Shown here piece by piece: positions 1 through 6,971 of a stretch of 38,330 nt of DNA. Made by a program: the position numbers and the translations under genes. Position 1 is the stretch's first letter. Every line of letters starts with the position of its first letter. The notes below the pieces were generated by a model, which worked only from the letters and a program-made list of their open reading frames with translations, was not told the DNA's origin and searched no databases. The stretch comes from an uncultured Chryseobacterium sp. (lineage in GTDB: Bacteria > Bacteroidota > Bacteroidia > Flavobacteriales > Weeksellaceae): assembly GCF_913776365.1 (NCBI RefSeq), contig NZ_CAJYMO010000177.1:1-38330 (forward strand), read 5' to 3'.

Positions 1-104
1 AAGCCATAAGCCATAAGCCATAAGCCATAAGCCATAAGCCATAAGCCATAAGCCATAAGCCATAAGCCATAAGCCATAAGCCATAAGCCATAAGCCATAA
101 GCCA
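1..104. repeat. Tandem heptanucleotide repeat (AAGCCAT)n
   Basis: About 14.9 uninterrupted copies of AAGCCAT run from the first base of the window to about 104, so the array may extend further left. On the plus strand each junction makes TAA, and because 7 is not a multiple of 3 every plus frame is stopped. On the minus strand the unit is ATGGCTT, which has no stop in any frame and would read as a repeating heptapeptide M-A-Y-G-L-W-L. The perfect copies suggest recent slippage. No function can be read from it. Confidence 0.95.
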
Positions 105-162
105 ATTTTAAATTTTGCATCCTGCCGGTCTCGTAATTTTTTTGTAATTTCGCGGCTGAAAT

Positions 163-232
163 AAAGGGGTGCTGTAACAAGCTGAGATGATACCCAATGA
201 ACCTGGAACGGGTAATGCCGTTTAGGGAATTT
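163..232 (+). promoter_or_regulatory. TPP riboswitch (THI element)
   Basis: The conserved THI-box segments occur in order: GGGGTGCT at 167, GCTGAGA at 181, TACCC at 191, GAACCTG at 200, CGGGTAATGCCG at 209 and AGGGAA at 224. This is the thiamine pyrophosphate aptamer consensus with normal spacing. It lies about 120 bases upstream of a TonB-dependent receptor gene on the same strand, a pairing known from Bacteroidota, where the receptor imports thiamine. A promoter is expected between 105 and 160; TAATTTCG at 145 resembles the Bacteroidota -7 box but no well-spaced -33 element is clear. The expression platform is not obvious; the inverted repeat directly after it is a candidate. Confidence 0.92.
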
Positions 233-310
233 AAATGTACCAATGTGAAAATTTAGCAATTTACCAATGCTCATTGTTAAACTGATAAACCGAATATATT
301 GTTACATTAA
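231..310. repeat. Inverted array of degenerate 8-bp units (copy A)
   Basis: The left arm (231-269) reads as 8-nt units ATGTACCA, ATGTGAAA, ATTTAGCA, ATTTACCA. The right arm (271-310) carries the reverse complement type, ending ATTGTTACATTAA. The centre is CAATG-CT-CATTG, so the whole can fold into one long imperfect hairpin. It starts inside the 3' end of the TPP aptamer and stops about 40 bases before the receptor start codon. Similar arrays lie at 31742-31832 and 33319-33420. Confidence 0.75.
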
Positions 311-351
311 TAATCTGCCCCTTTTATTCATTAAATGTTAAAATTTATAGA

Positions 352-2466
352 ATGAAAGGATTTATTTTTTTAGGGCTTACCATAGGCGCATTTTCTTTTG
401 TGCAGGCCCAGCGTACCGATTCCCTCTCCACCAGGGAAATAGAAGCGGTTCATTTTACCCGGAGACTTCCCGTTGCCAAAGAAATCATTAATGTACAGAA
501 AGATCTGGACAGCCGGAATCTGGGACAGGATCTTCCGATCTTACTGAAAAACCAGACTTCCGTAATTTCGACGTCAGATGCCGGAAACGGGGTCGGTTAT
601 ACCGGTTTCAGGATCCGTGGGGTATCCGGGAGTGCCATCAATGTGATGATGAACGGGGTGCCTTATAACGATTCCGAAAGCCAGGGGACTTTCTTTGTCA
701 ATGTCCCGGATCTTACCAGCTCTGCCTCGCAGATCGTCATCCAGCGTGGGGTAGGGACTTCCAACAACGGGGTTTCTGCCTTCGGAGCCAGCATCAACGT
801 TATTTCCAGGGATCCGGAAGATAAGCTCTATGTGAGAACCGACGACAGCTACGGTTCCTTCAATACCTATAAATATTCGGCAGAAGTGGGTTCCGGGAAA
901 TTCTGGGGCAACCGTCTTTCTGTCATGGGCCGGTACACCCATATCCATTCCGACGGTTATATCGACAGGGCTTTTTCAAATTTGAATTCCTATAACTTCA
1001 CGGCCTTGTTTGAAGAAGGGAAAACAAGGATCCGCCTGATGGCTTTCGGAGGAAAAGAGAAAACCTACCAGGCCTGGAACGGGATCGACCGCAAAACCTG
1101 GGAAACGGATCCAAAGTTTAACATTTCAGGAGCCCTCTATGATACGGACGGGAATATTTCCGGTTTCTATGATAACGAAACGGATAATTACCGCCAGAAC
1201 CATTACCAGATGCTCTGGGAGCAGAAATTCAGTGACCGCTGGAACCTCGAAACCACTCTGCATTATACCAAGGGAAAAGGATATTATGAAAACTATAAGC
1301 AGGATGCAAAATTTTCCAGATACAACCTCCCCGATTTTATCAACGGAAGCCAGGCCTTGTCGAGAACGGACTTTATCCGGAAGAAATGGCTGGATAATGA
1401 TTTCTACGGACTGGTATCTACCCTGTACGGAAAATTTGAAAATCTTAACCTCAACTTCGGGCTTGTCGGGAACCAGTATTACGGAAGGCATTTCGGGAAT
1501 GTGACCGGTGTTTCTCTTCCACAGATTGACGAACATGAATATTACAGGAACCGTTCCGTAAAGAATGAGGTTTCCGGATTTGCCAAAGCATTGGTGAAAG
1601 CAGGCGACCTGGAATTCTTCGGTGACCTGCAGCTGAGAAACATCAGCTATGATACGAAAATCCTTACCGCCGGGGACGGGGAAGGAGCAGACCTGGATAA
1701 GAACTGGCTGTTCTTTAACCCGAAACTGGGAGTCAACTACCGGATCGGCAGTGGAAAGGTGTTCATTTCCTATGCCCATGCCCACCGCGAGCCGAACCGG
1801 GATGATTTACTCGCCAACAACGAGGTAAAAGCTGAGAAACTTAATGATTTTGAAGCCGGCCTCGAAAAACAGTTCGGGCCCGTTTCCTTTACGGCAAACC
1901 TGTATTATATGTCCTATGTCAATCAGTTGGTACTTAACGGGGAACTGAATAATGTAGGTGCTTTTATCAGGACCAATTCAGGAAGAAGTTACAGGAGCGG
2001 AGTGGAACTCGGAGCGTTGGCAAAACTTTCAAAACAGTGGGAGCTTAACGGAAATGTAAGTTTCAGCAACAACCGGAACCGGGATTTTAAAATCGAAAAC
2101 GAAGAAGGCATCAAGGATCTCGGAAATACCCAGATTTCTTTCTCACCGGATGTCATTGCCAACCTCGGACTGAAATTCAATCCGACGGAGAACTTCCAGT
2201 TTGCCCTCATCAACCAGTACGTCGGAAAGCAGTACCTCGACAATTCAGAAGATCAAAATCTTCAGCTGAATGATTATTTTCTAACCGATTTCAATGCACA
2301 GTACCGGTTTAAGATCAAAAATAACGACATAGCGCTTAAGCTGCTCGTGAATAATATTTTCAACAGGAAATACGTAAATAATGGTGCCGTATGGGACGGT
2401 GAACCTTACTATTTCTCACAGGCCGGAACCAATTTTATGTTCGGCATCAGCTGGAAAATCCAGTAA
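352..2466 (+). CDS. TonB-dependent outer membrane receptor, probable thiamine transporter
   Basis: A 704-residue protein with an N-terminal signal peptide (about residues 1-19, hydrophobic, ending VQAQ), a TonB plug domain (about 45-155, with a GFRIRGVSGSAINVMMNGVP-like core) and a 22-strand-type receptor barrel ending in aromatic and hydrophobic residues (FMFGISWKIQ), typical of outer membrane beta-barrels. It lacks the carboxypeptidase-regulatory N-domain of SusC-type receptors. The substrate assignment rests on the TPP riboswitch directly upstream: in Bacteroidota such receptors (OMthi type) bring thiamine or a precursor across the outer membrane. Expression should fall when TPP is abundant. 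The start is the only ATG before the signal peptide. Family membership is secure; the substrate is inferred from regulation. Confidence 0.92.
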   Translation: MKGFIFLGLTIGAFSFVQAQRTDSLSTREIEAVHFTRRLPVAKEIINVQKDLDSRNLGQDLPILLKNQTSVISTSDAGNGVGYTGFRIRGVSGSAINVMMNGVPYNDSESQGTFFVNVPDLTSSASQIVIQRGVGTSNNGVSAFGASINVISRDPEDKLYVRTDDSYGSFNTYKYSAEVGSGKFWGNRLSVMGRYTHIHSDGYIDRAFSNLNSYNFTALFEEGKTRIRLMAFGGKEKTYQAWNGIDRKTWETDPKFNISGALYDTDGNISGFYDNETDNYRQNHYQMLWEQKFSDRWNLETTLHYTKGKGYYENYKQDAKFSRYNLPDFINGSQALSRTDFIRKKWLDNDFYGLVSTLYGKFENLNLNFGLVGNQYYGRHFGNVTGVSLPQIDEHEYYRNRSVKNEVSGFAKALVKAGDLEFFGDLQLRNISYDTKILTAGDGEGADLDKNWLFFNPKLGVNYRIGSGKVFISYAHAHREPNRDDLLANNEVKAEKLNDFEAGLEKQFGPVSFTANLYYMSYVNQLVLNGELNNVGAFIRTNSGRSYRSGVELGALAKLSKQWELNGNVSFSNNRNRDFKIENEEGIKDLGNTQISFSPDVIANLGLKFNPTENFQFALINQYVGKQYLDNSEDQNLQLNDYFLTDFNAQYRFKIKNNDIALKLLVNNIFNRKYVNNGAVWDGEPYYFSQAGTNFMFGISWKIQ

Positions 2467-2512
2467 ACGATTGGCTATAATACAACAATATAGTAAAAAG
2501 TAAAGTTAGAGG

Positions 2513-2538
2513 AAGGCTGCTCCGGCGGCCTTTTTTTT
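2513..2538 (+). terminator. Rho-independent terminator of the TonB receptor gene
   Basis: AAGGCTGC-TCCG-GCGGCCTT forms an 8-bp stem (one G-U pair) with a tetraloop, followed by a run of eight T. It lies 47 bases after the receptor stop codon. Confidence 0.9.
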
Positions 2539-2870
2539 ATGGAGCTTTTTCCCGCTATCCACTGTATCTTTTTCTGCCTTTGCTGCCTGCCGCCGGAGAA
2601 AAAGGATGCCGTTCCTATCGGGGCTATTACAGCCGTTATAGCATATAAGTCAGTTTGTCAGTAATCCGGATTTCATCTGTTCAGACTAAAAATATAGTCG
2701 AATGTGAAATAGGGAAATGTACCAAGGTAAAAAATATTGTCCCGTTTACATAAGGTATGGCTCAATAAGGGCGGAGCATATTAAAAGCAGGTTTCGTGCT
2801 TTGAATTCTTAAATGTACGTTCACAGACAAATCCTGAAAAGTCCCGAAAAAGTTATAAATTTGCCGGCAA
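2539..2870 (+). other. Gene-free interval; weak octamer repeat and candidate promoter
   Basis: No coding sequence is supported here. At 2701-2752 there is a faint 8-nt periodicity (ATGTGAAA, ATGTACCA and an inverted TTTACAT), which may be a decayed member of the octamer-array family seen elsewhere in the window. TAAATTTG at 2856-2863 matches the Bacteroidota -7 box and lies only 7 bases before the next start codon, so the transcript may be nearly leaderless. No clear -33 TTG is seen. Confidence 0.45.
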
Positions 2871-3632
2871 ATGAATACTTCAGCTTATATTTTAGAATAT
2901 CTGAAACAGTTCGGGGCCGTTACGGTGCCCGGCTTCGGCGTGTTTTCCCTGGAAAACTCCAAAGCGGTGATCAATTCAGAAAACGGAAGCATCCTTCCTC
3001 CGGCAAGTACCATTGTGTACCATCCGGACTATGAAGCACAGTCTGATGAGCTGGCCTTTTTCATCGGCACCCAGAAGCAGATGTCCCTTGAAGCTTCCCG
3101 CACCGATCTGCAGATCCAGACGGACTTCTGGAAAAAAAGGCTTCAGTCGGAACATGTATTGGAAATCCAGGGTCTCGGGACCATGTATGCCGAAGAGAGC
3201 GGAACCGTTTTCAAAGGAGCCAGGCTGCAGTCTGACCATCCTGATTTTTACGGGCTGGAAGAAATCAGGCTTTCCGATATCGGCAGCACGGAGCTTGCAG
3301 AGGCAGCTCCGGAAAAGGGCGAAAAAGATTACAGATTCAATAAATCCATCCTTTGGGCGTTCCTGATCATAATACCGGTAGCCGGGATTCTGGCAGTAGC
3401 TTACTTTCAGCAGGATCTCCTGTTCGGAAAGAAATCCTTCGATAAGGTGCCGGTTTCTGTACAGACAAGTACCCACAGAATAGAAAAGGATACCGTAAAA
3501 GTAAGGGCCTACACGCCTCCGGCAGAACCAGATTCCCTGAAAAAAGATTCTGCAGCCCTGAGGACCGTGCAGCCGGCAGCCGGGAAAATTCCTTCGGCAG
3601 CCATCCCAAAAAATAACACTAAGACGAAATGA
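2871..3632 (+). CDS. HU-CCDC81 domain membrane protein
   Basis: This 253-residue protein begins with a CCDC81-like prokaryotic HU domain pair (about 1-135: an IxEYLKQFGAVTVPGFGVFSL-type opening, then a second basic segment with GLGTM). One transmembrane helix follows (about 160-179), then a Pro/Lys/Ala-rich tail. In Bacteroidota such proteins often end in a SPOR domain that binds septal peptidoglycan; no SPOR domain is present here. The HU-like part would lie in the cytoplasm and the tail in the periplasm, suggesting a link between DNA or protein partners and the envelope, which is inference. Its stop overlaps the start of the thioesterase gene (ATGA), so the two are translationally coupled. 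Confidence 0.8.
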   Translation: MNTSAYILEYLKQFGAVTVPGFGVFSLENSKAVINSENGSILPPASTIVYHPDYEAQSDELAFFIGTQKQMSLEASRTDLQIQTDFWKKRLQSEHVLEIQGLGTMYAEESGTVFKGARLQSDHPDFYGLEEIRLSDIGSTELAEAAPEKGEKDYRFNKSILWAFLIIIPVAGILAVAYFQQDLLFGKKSFDKVPVSVQTSTHRIEKDTVKVRAYTPPAEPDSLKKDSAALRTVQPAAGKIPSAAIPKNNTKTK

Positions 3633-4156
3633 ATAAAATAAAAAAAGCGTCAGATTCCCTGACGGTAATGACGAATATTGTGCTTCCCAATGATACCAAC
3701 CAGCTGAGAAACCTCTTTGGGGGTGAGCTGCTGGCAAGAATGGACCGCTGTGCCTCCATTTCAGCCACCAGGCATTGTGAGCGGAGAGTGGTGACGGCAT
3801 CGGTAAACCACGTCTCTTTTGACCATCCGATCCCGGAAGGCGGAATTGTCGTAATGGAATCAAAAGTTTCCAGGGCCTTTTCCACCTCCATGGAAATTTA
3901 TGTGGATGTATGGCTGGACGACCCGATCAACCGGAAAAAAATCCAGACCAATAAAGGCATCTATACTTTCGTGGCAGTAGACGAATTCAACAGGCCGATC
4001 CCGATCCCTGATATGGAGCCGGAAACCGACATTGAAAAAGAAAGGTTTGCCGCGGCCCTGAGAAGAAAGGAACTCTCCCTGATCCTTTCCGGGAGAATGA
4101 AACCTTCCGAATCCATCGAACTTAAAAAGCTCTTCCAGGAAGGGCCTGCGGAATAA
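3629..4156 (+). CDS. Acyl-CoA thioesterase, hotdog fold (YciA/ACOT type)
   Basis: A 175-residue single hotdog-domain protein. The family signature is at residues 22-39 (DTNQLRNLFGGELLARMD), with the Asn/Gly helix segment and the Asp expected for hexameric acyl-CoA thioesterases. The conserved V-N-H-V-x-F core lies at about 59-64. It hydrolyses acyl-CoA to free acid and CoA in the cytoplasm; chain-length preference cannot be read. The start overlaps the upstream stop by four bases. The last 35 bases overlap the 3' end of the convergent membrane-protein gene. The family call is firm. Confidence 0.9.
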   Translation: MNKIKKASDSLTVMTNIVLPNDTNQLRNLFGGELLARMDRCASISATRHCERRVVTASVNHVSFDHPIPEGGIVVMESKVSRAFSTSMEIYVDVWLDDPINRKKIQTNKGIYTFVAVDEFNRPIPIPDMEPETDIEKERFAAALRRKELSLILSGRMKPSESIELKKLFQEGPAE

Positions 4157-4505
4157 TTTCCGGCAGAGAAAGCCCGCAGAAAATCAGGGTAACGACTACA
4201 GATAAGACCGACAGCACCACCTGCCGGTTTTTTACTGCGTTTTCAAAAGAATCTTCCAGGTATCCCTCTTCTTTCCTGAACATTTTCTCAGGAAAAAAAA
4301 CAGGCAGGCCCATCAGCAAAAGCAGGAGGGCATTCATTCCGGCAGTTAGCCATAAAAATAGTTTGCTGCCATAGCCGTCCGGACCTTCGGAGGAAAAGTG
4401 AATCGGAATGACTTCCCGTACCGAAGGATAGTATATAGCCAAGAGGAGTATATAGGCGAGAAGCAGCAATACGGAAATCACGAAAATGGATTGATGTAAT
4501 TTCAT
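4122..4505 (-). CDS. Small membrane protein with DUF1648-like motif
   Basis: About 127 residues from the chosen Met at 4505; an in-frame Met at 4535 would add 10 residues (MRKSILKYVS). Three hydrophobic helices are visible. After the first comes the DUF1648-type motif IPIHFSSEGPDGYGSK, found in SdpI-like and related membrane proteins in which an extracellular loop carries P-x-H-F-x-x-x-G-x-x-D. The function is unknown; SdpI homologues act in immunity or signalling, but this short protein has only the DUF1648 part. The 3' end overlaps the thioesterase gene tail-to-tail. The shorter start is preferred because it sits directly before the first helix. Confidence 0.7.
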   Translation of the reverse strand: MKLHQSIFVISVLLLLAYILLLAIYYPSVREVIPIHFSSEGPDGYGSKLFLWLTAGMNALLLLLMGLPVFFPEKMFRKEEGYLEDSFENAVKNRQVVLSVLSVVVTLIFCGLSLPEIIPQALPGRAF

Positions 4506-4587
4506 AGAAACGTATTTTAAAATTGATTTTCGCATAGGATGTTTCTGGATCTTTCACTTACCTTTGCACCAACAAATATAAAGAATT

Positions 4588-5535
4588 ATGTCTTCTATGC
4601 GCGTACTGCTTTTAGATAAAAACCATCCTTTAATTACAGATCAGCTTTCAGCTGCCCGCTTCATCCTTGAAGAGGATTTTACATCTTCTTATGATGAGGT
4701 CTGCCGGAAGATTGAGCATTATGACGGCGTTATTATCAGAAGCAGGATTCCTTTGGATCAATATTTTTTAGAAAAGGCGAAGAATCTGAAATTCATTGCG
4801 CGGGTAGGGGCAGGAATGGAGAATATCGATATTCCGGCAGCAGAAAAGCTCGGCATACACCTGATCAATTCTCCCGAAGGAAACAGGGATTCCGTAGCGG
4901 AACATGTGGTAGGGATGCTGCTGGTACTGATGAACCGGCTGTTTATAGCTTCCCGGGAAGTGAAAAACGGCATCTGGCTGCGGGAAGAAAACCGGGGCGA
5001 TGAGCTGCTGGGAAAAACCGTCGGCCTGATCGGATACGGGAATATGGGAAAAGCCACCGCCAGAAGACTCTCCGGCTTCGGATGCACCGTGATCTTCCAT
5101 GATATCCTGCCCGGACTTTCCGACGAATATGCCACGCAGGTACCGCTGAATGAATTACAGGAAAGGGCAGAAGTTCTGAGCCTCCACATTCCGCTGACGG
5201 AAGAAACCCGTTTTCTCATTGACGGGAACTTCATTTCAGGCATGAAAAACGATTTTTATTTTGTAAACACGGCAAGAGGAAAAAATGTAGATACAAAAAG
5301 CCTCGTGGAAGGACTGAAATCCGGAAAGGTAAAGGGAGCCTGCCTTGACGTCCTGGAATATGAAAAAGCATCTTTCGAGAACCTGGAAACGGAAAATGAC
5401 GACCTGCAATACCTGCTGGAATCCGATAAGGCTATCGTAACGCCGCATATTGCCGGCTGGACGGTGCAAAGCAAGGAAAAGCTGGCCCAGGTCATCGTGG
5501 ATAAAATTATTGCATCGTATAAACATAAAGAATAG
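4588..5535 (+). CDS. D-isomer-specific 2-hydroxyacid dehydrogenase (phosphoglycerate dehydrogenase-like)
   Basis: The 315-residue protein has the two-domain D-2-hydroxyacid dehydrogenase fold: an NAD-binding GYGNMG at 149-154, the catalytic arginine in NTARG (Arg230), the acid in the LDVLEYE segment (about Glu259) and the catalytic histidine in PHIAG (His287). It oxidises or reduces a 2-hydroxyacid with NAD(H). Whether it is the serine-pathway SerA cannot be decided: there is no C-terminal ACT domain, and many Bacteroidota SerA-like enzymes are this short. TACCTTTG at 4559-4566 matches the -7 promoter box, 21 bases before the ATG, so it is probably its own transcription unit. Confidence 0.85.
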   Translation: MSSMRVLLLDKNHPLITDQLSAARFILEEDFTSSYDEVCRKIEHYDGVIIRSRIPLDQYFLEKAKNLKFIARVGAGMENIDIPAAEKLGIHLINSPEGNRDSVAEHVVGMLLVLMNRLFIASREVKNGIWLREENRGDELLGKTVGLIGYGNMGKATARRLSGFGCTVIFHDILPGLSDEYATQVPLNELQERAEVLSLHIPLTEETRFLIDGNFISGMKNDFYFVNTARGKNVDTKSLVEGLKSGKVKGACLDVLEYEKASFENLETENDDLQYLLESDKAIVTPHIAGWTVQSKEKLAQVIVDKIIASYKHKE

Positions 5536-5686
5536 AAGCCGGTAAAACGTTTCAGGCAACCGCATAACGGTGGTCATTCCGCTGGTCCGGCAGCTGTTTT
5601 TATTATGTTAAATAATTCATAATTTACGGATATGATTGAGGAGTTATTTTCAGTTTCATTAAATTGCCGCTCATTTTTGTAGTCTC

Positions 5687-6946
5687 ATGAATAAGCGTTA
5701 TCTTTTATTTCTTCTCACTCCTTTTTTATTTTTTACTTCCTGCAAAAAAAAATCTGAAACCCGGGACGCTGCAGCTGAAAGCATCACGCGTCTTCCGAAC
5801 TATGGGAATGTTGACCTGGCAAAGGTTTTCACGCAGGCAGACAGCCGGCTTCCCGACAAAGCATCATTGGTCCGGTATATCGATCAGTATTATAAAAAAG
5901 TATGGGAAGCGGGAGACCTCAGCGGCGGGATCCTGGTGGCTAAAGGCGACGATATCCTGTATGAAAATTACAGAGGCTTTGCCAGGGAAGGGCAGCAGAA
6001 CCCGATTGACAGAAATACGCCGCTTCATGTCGCCTCCGTTTCCAAAACACTTACCGCTATGGCCATGATGAAACTGGTAGAAGCAGGCAAGATCAGGCTC
6101 ACCGATCACCTTACTCAGTTTTTTCCCGGATTTCCGTATCCCGGAGTAACGGTGCAGACCCTGCTCGACCAGCGGAGCGGCCTTCCCAAATATGAATATT
6201 TCATCCCTAAAATACAGCCGGCTCCCGAAGAGCTTTCCAAAGCCTTTATTACCAATCAGGATGTCCTGAATATGATCATCAGATACAAGCCTGCCCTGGC
6301 AAGGGATACCGATACCGGCTTTATGTACTGCAATACCAACTTTGCCATGCTGGCATTGCTGATTGAAAAAGTAACCGCAATGCCTTTTCCGCAGGCCATG
6401 AAGGAAATGATTTTCGAACCCCTGAAAATGAAGCATACCTTTATTTTTCAGGAAAAAGATATTCCTACAGCTTCCCAGTCATTCTATTACGGTGGCAACA
6501 GGCTGTATCCTCTCGACAGGCTGGACCTTATTTACGGTGATAAAAATGTATATACGACGCCAAGGGATCTTTACAGCTTTTCAAAAGCTATGTTCTCAAA
6601 AGATTTCCTGCGCCCGGACCTCATGCAGATGGTTTTTACCCCTTACAGCAATGAAAAAATGGGAATGAACAATTACGGGCTGGGCTTCCGCATGAAATTG
6701 TACGGAAACGGTGAGAAGCTTACCTACCATAACGGCTGGTGGCACGGAACAAACTCCGTATTTGCCCACCTGCTGAAATCAAAAGTTACCATTGTAGCCA
6801 TCGGAAACAAATACTCCGGAAAAGTATATACGGCACTGGCGCTGTCCGGATTGTTTGAAAATTTCCCGCCTCAGGCGGATAAACTCCACAGTGTGATGAG
6901 TGACGGAAAAGATACTTTGAGACATGGTGACGCGTATGGAGAATAA
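5687..6946 (+). CDS. Serine hydrolase lipoprotein (beta-lactamase class C family)
   Basis: A 419-residue PF00144-type serine hydrolase. The signal peptide ends in a lipobox with Cys19 (FFTSC), so the protein should be lipid-anchored. The nucleophile motif SVSK is at 117-120 (SxxK), the YxN motif is YCN at 214-216, and HNG at 348-350 replaces the KTG box, as is common in EstB/D-Ala-D-Ala-peptidase-like members. Likely substrates are esters or D-amino-acid peptides; antibiotic resistance should not be assumed. The next gene follows closely, but a promoter-like TATTTTTG lies directly after this stop codon. Confidence 0.87.
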   Translation: MNKRYLLFLLTPFLFFTSCKKKSETRDAAAESITRLPNYGNVDLAKVFTQADSRLPDKASLVRYIDQYYKKVWEAGDLSGGILVAKGDDILYENYRGFAREGQQNPIDRNTPLHVASVSKTLTAMAMMKLVEAGKIRLTDHLTQFFPGFPYPGVTVQTLLDQRSGLPKYEYFIPKIQPAPEELSKAFITNQDVLNMIIRYKPALARDTDTGFMYCNTNFAMLALLIEKVTAMPFPQAMKEMIFEPLKMKHTFIFQEKDIPTASQSFYYGGNRLYPLDRLDLIYGDKNVYTTPRDLYSFSKAMFSKDFLRPDLMQMVFTPYSNEKMGMNNYGLGFRMKLYGNGEKLTYHNGWWHGTNSVFAHLLKSKVTIVAIGNKYSGKVYTALALSGLFENFPPQADKLHSVMSDGKDTLRHGDAYGE

Positions 6947-6971
6947 TGTTTATTTTTGCGTAAACCTATTC

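Noticed and set aside
1..104. CRISPR array
   Set aside because: The unit is only 7 bp with no spacers, so it is a simple tandem repeat.
2976..3863. A 295-codon minus-strand frame opposite the HU-CCDC81 and thioesterase genes
   Set aside because: It spans two well-supported plus-strand genes, and its translation is rich in Arg, Pro, Phe and Cys without domains, as antisense shadows are.
5579..5604. Terminator after the hydroxyacid dehydrogenase gene
   Set aside because: GCTG-GTCCGG-CAGC followed by TGTTTTTATT gives only a 4-bp stem, too weak to list as a feature.
5687..6946. Antibiotic-resistance beta-lactamase
   Set aside because: The fold is class C-like but the KTG box is replaced by HNG and the protein is a lipoprotein, as in general serine hydrolases of this family.
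6924..6971. Upstream start for the Ig-like lipoprotein
   Set aside because: It would put 16 residues before a perfect lipoprotein signal peptide, and a -7 promoter box lies between the two starts.
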